From Vibrio sp. STUT-A11 (GTDB lineage: Bacteria; Pseudomonadota; Gammaproteobacteria; Enterobacterales; Vibrionaceae), in NCBI RefSeq assembly GCF_026000435.1, contig NZ_AP026763.1, positions 2,914,001 to 2,978,000 on the forward strand: a DNA stretch of 64,000 nucleotides, written 5' to 3'. A program made the translations under genes and the position numbers. Shown in pieces: positions 1-7,805 of the stretch. The first letter of the stretch is position 1. The number at the start of each line of letters is the position of its first letter. Under the pieces are notes generated by a model that did not search any database, had not been told where the DNA came from, and was given only the letters and a program-made list of their open reading frames with translations.

Positions 1-969
1 TTTGTCTGGAACCGCACGCAAGATTGCGTAGAACGGAGTGAAGTACCATACAGGAGCAATGTGCTCAGGCGTCTTCAGTGGGTTTGCAGCTTCAAAGTTA
101 GGCGGCTCAAGGAAGTACCCACCCATTTCTGGGTTGAAGAACAACACGTAACAGAAGAAGAACAAGAAACCAGCAACACCAACCAAATCTTTTACCGTAC
201 CGTAAGGGTGGAACGGAATAGAATCAATGATGTCATATTTCTTCGTGTAGTAATCGTGGAACTTGAATTGCGTTTGGTAATCGTCGCCCATTTTACCTTT
301 TGGTAGCTTAGTCTCGATACCATCTGGGTTGTTTGAGCCTACCTCGTGCAGCGCCAATACGTGAAGCACGATAAGCAGAAGCAGTACGATTGGAAGCGCA
401 ATAACGTGAAGTGCAAAGAAACGGTTCAACGTTGCACCTGAGATGATGTAGTCACCACGGATCCAAAGCGTTAAGTCATCGCCGATAACAGGAATCGCAC
501 CAAACAGAGAAATGATTACCTGCGCACCCCAGTATGACATCTGGCCCCATGGTAGTAGGTAACCCATGAAGGCTTCAGCCATAAGAACCAAGAAGATCAA
601 CATACCGAAGATCCACAGTAGCTCACGAGGCTTTTGGTAAGAACCGTAGATCAGACCACGGAACATATGTAGGTAAACAACCACGAAGAATGCTGAAGCG
701 CCAGTAGAATGCATATAACGTAGCAACCAACCGTACTCAACATCACGCATGATGTATTCGACAGACGCGAACGCACCTTCGCCAGAAGGGACATAGTTCA
801 TGGTTAGCCAAATACCCGTCAGGATTTGGTTAACAAGAACCAACATTGCCAGAGAACCGAAAAGGTACCAAAAGTTGAAGTTCTTCGGCATAGGGTATTC
901 AGATAAATGCTTTTTATAAGCATTCATGGCTGGAATACGTTTTTCTACCCAGTCTAACATTGCTTGCAT
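1..969 (-). CDS. petB: Cytochrome b subunit of the cytochrome bc1 complex (3' end cut by window edge)
   Basis: Membrane subunit of ubiquinol-cytochrome c reductase; it carries the two b hemes and the quinone sites and pumps protons at the inner membrane. The visible part is 323 codons and stays open to the left edge, so the C-terminus is missing. The translation starts MQAMLDWVEKR and shows the paired heme-ligand histidine segments (YMHSTGASAFFVVVYLHMF and, further on, FFALHVIALPIVLLLLIVLH), the PEWY-type motif as PVWYFTPFYAILR, and several hydrophobic helices. Its ATG overlaps the petA stop (TAATG), so the two are translationally coupled. petC (cytochrome c1) is expected next, outside the window. 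Confidence 0.96.
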   Translation of the reverse strand, partial: MQAMLDWVEKRIPAMNAYKKHLSEYPMPKNFNFWYLFGSLAMLVLVNQILTGIWLTMNYVPSGEGAFASVEYIMRDVEYGWLLRYMHSTGASAFFVVVYLHMFRGLIYGSYQKPRELLWIFGMLIFLVLMAEAFMGYLLPWGQMSYWGAQVIISLFGAIPVIGDDLTLWIRGDYIISGATLNRFFALHVIALPIVLLLLIVLHVLALHEVGSNNPDGIETKLPKGKMGDDYQTQFKFHDYYTKKYDIIDSIPFHPYGTVKDLVGVAGFLFFFCYVLFFNPEMGGYFLEPPNFEAANPLKTPEHIAPVWYFTPFYAILRAVPDK

Positions 970-1559
970 TATGCATCCCCCTCATCAACACCAACTATAA
1001 GCCTTGTGTCACTCAGATACATGTGCTTAGGAATCACAAGGTTCAACGGCGCAGGAACACCCTGGAACACTCGACCAGCCATATCAAACTTAGAACCGTG
1101 ACAAGGACAGAAGAAGCCAGATTTAACACCCTGAACTTGCTCTGCGAAAGAGTCCGGTAGATAGGTAGGTGAACAGCCTAAGTGCGTACAGAAACCAACC
1201 GCGACGAAGTACTCTGGCTTAATTGAACGGTACTCGTTCTGAGCATAAGCCGGTTGCTGCTCCATTTCAGATTGTGGATCACGAAGCTGATCGTCGATAG
1301 TTTTCATGTTATCGAGCACTTGTTGAGTACGGCGTACGATCCATACAGGTTTACCCTGCCACTCAACACGAACCAATTGGCCCGGTTCGATTTTACTGAT
1401 ATCCACTTCCACCGGTGCACCCGCCGCTTTGGCTTTAGCACTCGGATTCCATGATTTGATAAAAGGCACGGCGACGGCGACTGCCCCTAACCCACCTACA
1501 ACTGCCGTTGTAGCGGTTAGAAAACGCCTGCGACCGTTATTTAAAGGCGCGTTGCTCAT
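969..1559 (-). CDS. petA: Rieske iron-sulfur subunit of the cytochrome bc1 complex
   Basis: Takes electrons from ubiquinol and passes them to cytochrome c1. The 196-residue protein begins with a twin-arginine signal (GRRRFL, residues 9-14) and a hydrophobic anchor at about 18-35, as expected for a Tat-exported, membrane-anchored Rieske protein. The 2Fe-2S ligands are visible as CTHLGC (C124, H126, with C129 the disulfide partner) and CPCH (C151, C153 as partner, H154). First gene of the petABC operon, with its stop overlapping the petB start. A good sigma-70 promoter lies about 100-125 bp upstream. Confidence 0.97.
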   Translation of the reverse strand: MSNAPLNNGRRRFLTATTAVVGGLGAVAVAVPFIKSWNPSAKAKAAGAPVEVDISKIEPGQLVRVEWQGKPVWIVRRTQQVLDNMKTIDDQLRDPQSEMEQQPAYAQNEYRSIKPEYFVAVGFCTHLGCSPTYLPDSFAEQVQGVKSGFFCPCHGSKFDMAGRVFQGVPAPLNLVIPKHMYLSDTRLIVGVDEGDA

Positions 1560-1656
1560 CCAAACATTCTCCCATTTGCTCCCTTGGATAGTTATTATTC
1601 CGCTTATAAGAGCATGGCTAACACATAATGAATTTCGTTATATTTATTGGGATGAA

Positions 1657-1685
1657 ATGATAAAGAAAACCCTACTTTTTGACAA
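1657..1685 (-). promoter_or_regulatory. Sigma-70 promoter for petABC
   Basis: On the minus strand TTGTCA (1680-1685) and TATCAT (1657-1662) are separated by exactly 17 bp, about 100 bp before the petA start. Assigned from hexamer match and spacing only. Confidence 0.55.
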
Positions 1686-2025
1686 GATAAAGCTACCTTT
1701 TTGTAACATTTGTGAGGCAAATCGCCCGTGTCGTCACAAAAGCAGTAAAATAATAAATGTTTGATGTGATTTGTAACAAGAAAGCAAAACGAAGAGGCAG
1801 GGAATAGCGAGGTTTGTCCCTTTTATATCGGTTGTTTTCAGTAGATTAAGTCTGCTGAAAAAGAAAAAACATAGCTAGCCTACTGACAAAATTTATTAAA
1901 ACTTTGTAGCACATAAAATTAAGACAAAACTTAATAAAGGTTCAAAGAAATGTTGCATGGATATTAAGGAACAGCGCAGAGATTAATATCGAATGAGCGT
2001 CGTATTTTTCCAGTAAAATAAAAAC
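1686..2025. other. Intergenic stretch between petA promoter and rpsI terminator
   Basis: AT-rich and without a convincing gene. It holds one hairpin (1835-1861): 11-bp arms TTTTCAGTAGA and TCTGCTGAAAA with one wobble and a 5-base loop. I cannot assign a role; it is followed by an A-run on the plus strand, so it is not a plus-strand terminator. Confidence 0.5.
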
Positions 2026-2053
2026 AAAAAGCTCGGCATATAGCCGAGCTTTT
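2026..2053 (-). terminator. Terminator of the rplM-rpsI operon
   Basis: Perfect stem AAAAGCTCGGC / GCCGAGCTTTT with a short TATAT loop, followed on the minus strand by TTTTTGTTTTTATTTT. It sits 54 bp after the rpsI stop. Confidence 0.85.
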
Positions 2054-2106
2054 GGTGCACAGTATCCAGAATAACTCTGGAAAGCATAATTCCCAATAAG
2101 AGGAAA

Positions 2107-2499
2107 TTAACGCTTAGAGAACTGTGGACGACGACGTGCTTTACGTAGACCAACTTTCTTACGTTCAACGCAACGTGCGTCACGAGTAACGTAGCCAGCT
2201 GCGCGTAGAGCAGGACGTAGAGACTCATCGTATTCCATAAGCGCGCGAGTGATACCGTGACGGATAGCACCAGCTTGACCAGAAATACCGCCGCCTTTTA
2301 CTGTTACGTAAAGGTCTAGCTTCTCAGTTAGTTCAACTAGCTCTAGAGGTTGTTGTACAACCATACGTGCTGTTGGACGACCGAAGTATTCGTCAAGGTT
2401 ACGCTTGTTTACTACAATGTTGCCGCTGCCTGGTTTGATGAAAACACGTGCAGCTGAGCTTTTGCGACGGCCAGTGCCGTAGTATTGATTCTCTGCCAT
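2107..2499 (-). CDS. rpsI: 30S ribosomal protein S9
   Basis: Small-subunit protein whose C-terminal tail reaches the P-site tRNA. 130 residues from the MAENQYYGTG start; an in-frame TTG five codons earlier is rejected because family members start at MAEN and the GGGGAT ribosome-binding site fits the ATG. The glycine- and arginine-rich core (GTGRRKSS, GGGISGQAGAIRHGI) and the basic tail ending KARRRPQFSKR are typical. Follows rplM by about 15 bp in the usual rplM-rpsI operon. Confidence 0.97.
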   Translation of the reverse strand: MAENQYYGTGRRKSSAARVFIKPGSGNIVVNKRNLDEYFGRPTARMVVQQPLELVELTEKLDLYVTVKGGGISGQAGAIRHGITRALMEYDESLRPALRAAGYVTRDARCVERKKVGLRKARRRPQFSKR

Positions 2500-2514
2500 T
2501 TTCGAAATCCCCAA

Positions 2515-2943
2515 TTAGATGTCTAGTACTTGTGGTTGTTGAGCAACATGGTTGTGCTCAGCGCCCGCGTAAACTTTAAGCTTACGGTACATAGCACGGC
2601 CTAGAGGACCACGAGGAAGCATGCCTTTAACTGCAAGCTCAAGAGCCATCTCAGGTTTACGATCGATCAACTTTTCAAAAGTGATAGATTTTAGACCACC
2701 TGGGAATTCAGAGTGACGGTAGTACACTTTGTTCTTAGCTTTGTTACCAGTTACAGCAACTTTCTCAGCGTTAACAACGATGATGTAATCACCTGTATCA
2801 ACGTGAGGAGTGTATTCAGCTTTGTGTTTGCCACGTAGGCGAGATGCAATTTCACTTGCTAGACGGCCAAGAGTTTTACCTTCAGCGTCTACAACGTACC
2901 AGTCGCGTTTTACAGTTTCTGGTTTAGCAACGAAAGTTTTCAT
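2515..2943 (-). CDS. rplM: 50S ribosomal protein L13
   Basis: Early-assembly large-subunit protein. 142 residues, the normal bacterial length, with conserved KTLGRLASEIASRLRGK near the N-terminus and GMLPRGPLGR near the C-terminus. First gene of the rplM-rpsI operon. It has a leader of about 160 nt containing a hairpin close to the start. In E. coli L13 represses its own mRNA, so this leader is a plausible autoregulatory site (inference). Confidence 0.97.
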   Translation of the reverse strand: MKTFVAKPETVKRDWYVVDAEGKTLGRLASEIASRLRGKHKAEYTPHVDTGDYIIVVNAEKVAVTGNKAKNKVYYRHSEFPGGLKSITFEKLIDRKPEMALELAVKGMLPRGPLGRAMYRKLKVYAGAEHNHVAQQPQVLDI

Positions 2944-2981
2944 GCTAATAATAACCCGTTAATTAAATTTTAAACTTTAAA

Positions 2982-3001
2982 GGAACACCCTTTGGTGCTC
3001 C
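2982..3001 (-). promoter_or_regulatory. Leader hairpin before rplM
   Basis: On the minus strand GGAGCACC and GGTGTTCC pair (one G-U) around a 4-base loop, about 40 nt before the rplM start codon. Its position in the 5' leader makes it a candidate element for L13 autoregulation; no function is shown by sequence alone. Confidence 0.4.
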
Positions 3002-3109
3002 CACACTGTCTAAGAGCCCAGTCATCACCCCTTCGAGTCGTTGGTACTCTCGACCTTCATTGTCGAAATAACTTCGATAATCAGGTCTGCAGTAACGGTG
3101 GGTCGCAGG

Positions 3110-3137
3110 ATTATAGAGAAGACCGAAGAAAAAATCA
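3110..3137 (-). promoter_or_regulatory. Promoter of rplM-rpsI
   Basis: Perfect TATAAT on the minus strand (3110-3115), with only a weak -35 (TGATTT at 3132-3137, 16-bp spacer). Predicted transcript start is near 3103, giving a ~160-nt leader. Confidence 0.5.
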
Positions 3138-3194
3138 CCTTTTTTTGCGCCAAATCACTAATTTTTTCTTCAGTTTTTTTTGAAACCAGCAGAT

Positions 3195-4298
3195 TTAGGC
3201 TAAATGCTCTCTTGCAAGATACTCATGACTCTGCATCTCAGTCAGACGAGATAGGCAGCGCTTGAATTCAAATTCTAGCTGGCCCTGGGTGTATAAGCTG
3301 TCCATCGGCACTTGCGCAGAAATAATAAGCTTTACATTGCGCTCGTAGAATTCATCAACCAGAGCAATAAAACGTCGTGCAGCGTCGTCTATTTTTCCAC
3401 TCATCTGCTCAACATCAGCCAGCAATACCGTGTGATATATGCGCGATAGCTCAATGTAATCATTCTGGCTGCGGGTGGTTTGGCATAGCTGGGCAAATGA
3501 AGCATGCAACACACCATCGCTGGCTTCAATCACATCGATATTGCGGTGGTTAATTTCTATCTGATGCGCCACATGTTGCCGCTCGCCCGTCAGTTGCTGG
3601 TAATACCGGTTCAGGTTGATTGTCGCCTGCTCGTCAAGCGGATGATGATAGATCTCAGCCTGCTCCAGAGTTCGTAAGCGGTAATCCACCCCGCTATCAA
3701 CATTCAATACATCACAGCGAGCCAGAATCATATCAATCGCGGGTAAAAACCGCGCTCTCTGTAGCCCATTACGATAGAGGTTTTGTGGCTCAATATTCGA
3801 AGTCGCGACCAAAATCATCTGACGCTTAAACATCTCTTGCAGTAACGTCGCCAGAATCATTGCATCGGTAATATCAGAGACAAAAAACTCATCAAAGCAA
3901 ACTACGTCAGCTTCGTTTTTGAACGTGTCAGCCACTTTCGATAAAGGGTTTTCAACATCACCAAGTTGCTTTAATTCATCGTGCACTCGGTACATAAACC
4001 GGTGGAAGTGCACCCGCATCTTTCTGTCTGTTGGCAACCCATCAAAAAAAGCATCCATTAAATAGGTTTTACCGCGACCGACGCCTCCCCAAAAGTACAA
4101 ACCTTTAGGTGACTCAGGCATTTCAACCTTTTTACCCATGAGCTTTTGCCATTTAGACAATTGAGGCATTGGTGCAGACTGAAATTCAACAATAGCATGG
4201 TAGAGCTTATCTAAAGCAGTGACCGCTTGATGTTGTGCTTCATCACGCTGGAACCCATGTTCTGCTATATCTTTTTGATATCGTTCTAGTGGTGTCAT
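3195..4298 (-). CDS. zapE: Cell-division AAA+ family ATPase ZapE (AFG1-like)
   Basis: ZapE is a Z-ring-associated ATPase of the AFG1 family that acts late in division in E. coli. The 367-residue protein shows Walker A GGVGRGKT (71-78), Walker B VVCFDE (about 132-137) and the family segment FHRFMYRVHDEL between them. It is divergent from zapG and lies upstream of rplM, the same neighbourhood as in E. coli. The ATG start is followed by the family-typical TPLERYQKD. Confidence 0.95.
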   Translation of the reverse strand: MTPLERYQKDIAEHGFQRDEAQHQAVTALDKLYHAIVEFQSAPMPQLSKWQKLMGKKVEMPESPKGLYFWGGVGRGKTYLMDAFFDGLPTDRKMRVHFHRFMYRVHDELKQLGDVENPLSKVADTFKNEADVVCFDEFFVSDITDAMILATLLQEMFKRQMILVATSNIEPQNLYRNGLQRARFLPAIDMILARCDVLNVDSGVDYRLRTLEQAEIYHHPLDEQATINLNRYYQQLTGERQHVAHQIEINHRNIDVIEASDGVLHASFAQLCQTTRSQNDYIELSRIYHTVLLADVEQMSGKIDDAARRFIALVDEFYERNVKLIISAQVPMDSLYTQGQLEFEFKRCLSRLTEMQSHEYLAREHLA

Positions 4299-4492
4299 CG
4301 CATTAAGTCGTTTTAGAGGTACAAGGAAAGTGTCACCTCGGGGGCAATGTCTGATTAGAGAGAATTAACGATCAGTCCCCGAAGACATACTGCTATTTTT
4401 CTTTATCGGCTGTTCAAGCCATAGTAACATGGACGAGCACCGTGTGTAACTAAGCAGTAAAAGACTTGTTAAAACAAATATAAGGAGCAGTT

Positions 4493-4936
4493 ATGCCTTG
4501 GATTCATGCAATTGTGGGTTTGCTGGTCGGTACAATAGTAGGCGTAGTCATTAGCAGACTAACCACCCCTGAATACAAAAAACAGAAGTCTGTACAGAAA
4601 GAACTTGAGTCGGCGAAGTTTGAACTAGAACAACAACGCCAAGAGCTCGTTGACCACTTTGCCCAAACCGCAGAAATGCTGGATACCTTAGGTAAAGATT
4701 ACACCAAACTGTATCAGCATTTAGCGAAGACCTCTTCTGAGCTTCTGCCTAATTTACCTGAACAAGACAACCCGTTTGATAAGAAGACGGCGATGGCTTC
4801 AGAGCAGATCAAAGAAGATCAGCCAAATGTCAACGAACAGCCTAAAGACTATGCCAATGGCGCAACTGGTCTGCTAAAGGATCAAGAGAAAGAAGTGATT
4901 ACAGCACCTGAAGCGGTCACAGCCAAGGCATCATAA
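4493..4936 (+). CDS. zapG: Cell-division/envelope protein ZapG (YhcB, DUF1043)
   Basis: 147 residues: one N-terminal membrane helix (about residues 4-22, AIVGLLVGTIVGVVISRL) followed by a coiled-coil cytoplasmic part rich in Glu and Gln and a low-complexity tail. This matches the YhcB/DUF1043 family, which links division and envelope growth in E. coli. It stands between zapE (divergent) and degQ, as in E. coli. An AGGAG site precedes the ATG. Confidence 0.9.
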   Translation: MPWIHAIVGLLVGTIVGVVISRLTTPEYKKQKSVQKELESAKFELEQQRQELVDHFAQTAEMLDTLGKDYTKLYQHLAKTSSELLPNLPEQDNPFDKKTAMASEQIKEDQPNVNEQPKDYANGATGLLKDQEKEVITAPEAVTAKAS

Positions 4937-4957
4937 CATCTCTTACCTCCCCTACCA

Positions 4958-4994
4958 GGTCGATACAAAACGCATTTTTGTATCGACCGTTTTT
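4958..4994 (+). terminator. Terminator after zapG
   Basis: 13-bp perfect stem (GGTCGATACAAAA / TTTTGTATCGACC) with a 5-base loop, followed by GTTTTT. The T-run abuts the proposed degQ promoter. Confidence 0.8.
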
Positions 4995-5021
4995 GAACTT
5001 TTCTTAAACCGTCATCTCTAA
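4995..5021 (+). promoter_or_regulatory. Sigma-E-type promoter for degQ
   Basis: GAACTT (4995-5000), a 16-bp spacer, then TCTAA (5017-5021). This is the layout of RpoE promoters such as E. coli degP (GAACTT-N16-TCTGA). It lies about 110 bp before the degQ start. Assignment is by motif only. Confidence 0.55.
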
Positions 5022-5133
5022 CTTACTTGTGTACTGCTACCCCTTTTGATTATCCCAACTAATCCCTATATAAATAGTTACTAATAGTTAGGATATTTCT
5101 TTTTGGCAGACATGTTTCAAGAGGAGTTATTGG

Positions 5134-6501
5134 ATGAAAAAACCACTGCTTGCACTGACCGTTCTTTCTCTAAGTTTGAGTTCTATCATCACGCCAATTC
5201 AGGCGACGGCAGCCTTGCCGCTCAGCATGGATGGTCAGCAATTACCTAGCCTCGCCCCCATGCTGGACAAAGTGACCCCAGCAGTAGTTAGCATTGCGGT
5301 AGAAGGCAAACAAGTGCAAACCAGCCGCATTCCTGAACAGTTTCAGTTTTTCTTTGGCCCTGACTTCCCTACGGAGCAAACGCGAGAGCGTCCATTCCGC
5401 GGATTAGGGTCCGGTGTCATCATTGATGCGAAAAAAGGTCATATCGTAACCAATTATCACGTAATAAAAGGGGCAGATAAGATTCAAGTACGCTTGTATG
5501 ACGGTCGGGAGTATGATGCAGAGCTCGTTGGTGGCGATGAGATGGCCGATGTAGCGTTACTCAAATTAGAAAAAGCGAAAAACTTAACCCAAATCAACAT
5601 CGCTGATTCCGATAAACTGCGCGTCGGTGACTTTACCGTTGCGATTGGTAACCCATTCGGTCTCGGTCAAACCGTCACTTCAGGTATTGTTTCCGCCCTC
5701 GGCCGCAGCGGTTTAAACCTTGAAAACTTCGAGAACTTCATTCAAACCGATGCAGCGATTAACAGCGGTAACTCAGGTGGTGCATTGGTCAACTTAAATG
5801 GTGAACTGATCGGTATCAACACCGCAATTTTGGGTCCAAATGGCGGCAACGTCGGGATTGGCTTTGCGATTCCTTCTAACATGATGAAAAACCTGACCGA
5901 GCAAATCTTAGAATTTGGTGAAGTCAAACGCGGCATGTTGGGAGTTCAAGGTGGCGAAGTAACCTCTGAGTTAGCGGAAGCACTCGGCTACGAGTCTAGC
6001 AAAGGGGCATTTATTGGTCAGGTTGTTCCAGACAGCGCAGCTGATAAAGCTGGATTGAAAGCTGGTGACATCATCGTATCCGTGAATGGCAAGTCTATTA
6101 ATACCTTCTCTGAATTGCGCGCAAAAGTGGCAACACTGGGCGCAGGCAAGAAGATAAGCCTGGGTGTTGTGCGTGATGGTAAAGACAAAACTTTCGACGT
6201 TACGCTTGGCGAGTCAACCAACATCAAAGCGAAAGCGGAAACACTGCACGATGGCCTTAAAGGTGCTGAGTTAAGTAACACCAACCAGAGTGATTCCGTT
6301 CAAGGTGTGAAAGTAACCAGCGTTGTTGAAAACTCACCAGCAGCACAATACCAGTTGCAAGAAGGTGATATCATTATCGGTGTGAACCGTCAGCGCGTGA
6401 AAAATCTAGCTGAGCTTCGTGCCATTGTAGAGAAGCATGAAGGCGTACTCGCACTTAATATTCAACGCGGTGATCGTACCATTTACCTGGTAATCCGATA
6501 G
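5134..6501 (+). CDS. degQ: Periplasmic serine protease/chaperone DegQ (HtrA family)
   Basis: Degrades or refolds damaged envelope proteins. 455 residues: a signal peptide (about 1-26, cleavage near QATA), trypsin-like domain with catalytic H109 (TNYHV), D139 (ADVAL) and S214 (GNSGG), then two PDZ domains (about 255-345 and 365-450). Two PDZ domains exclude DegS. Whether to call it DegQ or DegP is a matter of orthology; synteny with zapG and degS favours DegQ, but a sigma-E-type promoter upstream suggests it also fills the stress role of DegP. Confidence 0.95.
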   Translation: MKKPLLALTVLSLSLSSIITPIQATAALPLSMDGQQLPSLAPMLDKVTPAVVSIAVEGKQVQTSRIPEQFQFFFGPDFPTEQTRERPFRGLGSGVIIDAKKGHIVTNYHVIKGADKIQVRLYDGREYDAELVGGDEMADVALLKLEKAKNLTQINIADSDKLRVGDFTVAIGNPFGLGQTVTSGIVSALGRSGLNLENFENFIQTDAAINSGNSGGALVNLNGELIGINTAILGPNGGNVGIGFAIPSNMMKNLTEQILEFGEVKRGMLGVQGGEVTSELAEALGYESSKGAFIGQVVPDSAADKAGLKAGDIIVSVNGKSINTFSELRAKVATLGAGKKISLGVVRDGKDKTFDVTLGESTNIKAKAETLHDGLKGAELSNTNQSDSVQGVKVTSVVENSPAAQYQLQEGDIIIGVNRQRVKNLAELRAIVEKHEGVLALNIQRGDRTIYLVIR

Positions 6502-6602
6502 CAATATCCGTTCAAACATGAGTCGATAGAAGCGCGTTGGATACACAACATTCGGTGACAGAGCTCTAATACTTTGATGAACTTTTCATCGGACAATTAA
6601 AA

Positions 6603-6631
6603 GGGCAGCACAATCACGTGCTGTCCTTTTG
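6603..6631 (+). terminator. Terminator after degQ
   Basis: Stem GGGCAGCAC / GTGCTGTCC with one wobble, followed by TTTTGTTATTTTT, in the degQ-degS gap. Confidence 0.75.
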
Positions 6632-6698
6632 TTATTTTTCAATGTAATGCTATTCTTCACCTTCCGATGCCAGTTTGGCGTTCATACATGGAGAGGAT

Positions 6699-7763
6699 AT
6701 GCTTAGCTTTTTATTACGTTCTGTCTTTTTAGGCTTAGCAACCGCCGCCGTTGTCCTACTTGCAGTTCCATCTTTACGTAATAGCGTAATTCCGGCAGCA
6801 CTTGATCCTCAACCAAGCAACATGGCCTCTCTTGAGATCTCTTTCAACCAGGCAGTAAGAAAAGCCGCTCCAGCCGTGGTAAATATTTACAGTCGCAAGT
6901 ATGTGGAAAATGATCGCAGCAAACTGTCTACCCAAGGACTTGGCTCTGGTGTGATTGTCAGTGAGAAAGGCTACATCATTACCAATTACCATGTTGTCGC
7001 ACAGGCAGACCAAATCGTCGTTGCGTTGCAAGATGGCAGAGCGGCCGCAGCGCAACTTGTCGGTACTGACAAACGCACCGATATCGCCGTGCTGCGTGTT
7101 GAAGGTACGAATCTGCCCGTAATTCCCCTCAATTCAGAATACAAACCTCAAGTTGGCGATGTGGTACTGGCCATTGGTAACCCATATAACTTAGGACAAA
7201 CCACGACCTTTGGCATTATCTCCGCTACTGGACGCTCGTCTATCAGCGACGGACGACAAGCCTTTATTCAAACTGACGCAGCCATCAACGAAGGTAACTC
7301 CGGTGGTGCGCTGGTGAATACCCAAGGTGAGCTAGTCGGAATCAACACGGCTTCGTTCCAGCAAGCAACCGATTTAGAAACCTATGGCATTTCCTTCGCC
7401 ATACCAGCACCACTTGCCAGTAAAATTATGCAAAAGATCATTGCTGACGGCCGTGTGATACGTGGCTATATCGGCATTGATGGCCAGGATATTAATGCAG
7501 TCACCGCTCGATTACTGGGTAATCAGCACATTGGAGGCATTGTTGTGCTCGGCATCGATCCTAATGGCCCAGCCAGTGATGCTGGTTTCGAGAAGCAAGA
7601 TATTATTATCAGTATTGATGGTAATAAAGTTCAGGGTCGTCAAAGCGTAATGGATATTGTCACTGATTTACGCCCTGGTACAACGGTAGACGTGGGCATT
7701 ATTCGTAAAGGCAAAGAGATAACGTTAAAAGTCACCATTGCTGAAGACAAACAAGAAGCATAA
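6699..7763 (+). CDS. degS: Site-1 protease DegS, sensor of envelope stress
   Basis: Inner-membrane-anchored HtrA protease that senses misfolded porins through its PDZ domain and cuts anti-sigma factor RseA, starting the sigma-E response. 354 residues from the ATG preceded by GAGAGGAT; an in-frame TTG 24 bp upstream has no ribosome-binding site. It has an uncleaved N-terminal membrane anchor (about 4-25), catalytic H98, D128, S201 (GNSGG), and a single PDZ domain (about 255-345). The residue numbers match E. coli DegS closely. Convergent with parC over a shared terminator. Confidence 0.95.
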   Translation: MLSFLLRSVFLGLATAAVVLLAVPSLRNSVIPAALDPQPSNMASLEISFNQAVRKAAPAVVNIYSRKYVENDRSKLSTQGLGSGVIVSEKGYIITNYHVVAQADQIVVALQDGRAAAAQLVGTDKRTDIAVLRVEGTNLPVIPLNSEYKPQVGDVVLAIGNPYNLGQTTTFGIISATGRSSISDGRQAFIQTDAAINEGNSGGALVNTQGELVGINTASFQQATDLETYGISFAIPAPLASKIMQKIIADGRVIRGYIGIDGQDINAVTARLLGNQHIGGIVVLGIDPNGPASDAGFEKQDIIISIDGNKVQGRQSVMDIVTDLRPGTTVDVGIIRKGKEITLKVTIAEDKQEA

Positions 7764-7765
7764 AA

Positions 7766-7798
7766 AATCCCAGCCACTGGCTGGGATTGTTGTTTTTA
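7766..7798. terminator. Bidirectional terminator between degS and parC
   Basis: 10-bp perfect stem AATCCCAGCC / GGCTGGGATT around ACT. T-rich on the plus side (TGTTTTTATC) and preceded by TAAAAAA, which gives a T-run on the minus strand. Confidence 0.85.
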
Positions 7799-7805
7799 TC
7801 TAGTT

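Noticed and set aside
61..306. Plus-strand open frames over petB
   Set aside because: They run antisense to an evident cytochrome b sequence and show no family features; the same holds for long antisense frames over parC, parE, glnE, glmS, rpoD and pykF.
1835..1861. Hairpin as a terminator for an unseen plus-strand RNA
   Set aside because: It is followed by A-runs and not T-runs on the plus strand, and no promoter was found for such an RNA.
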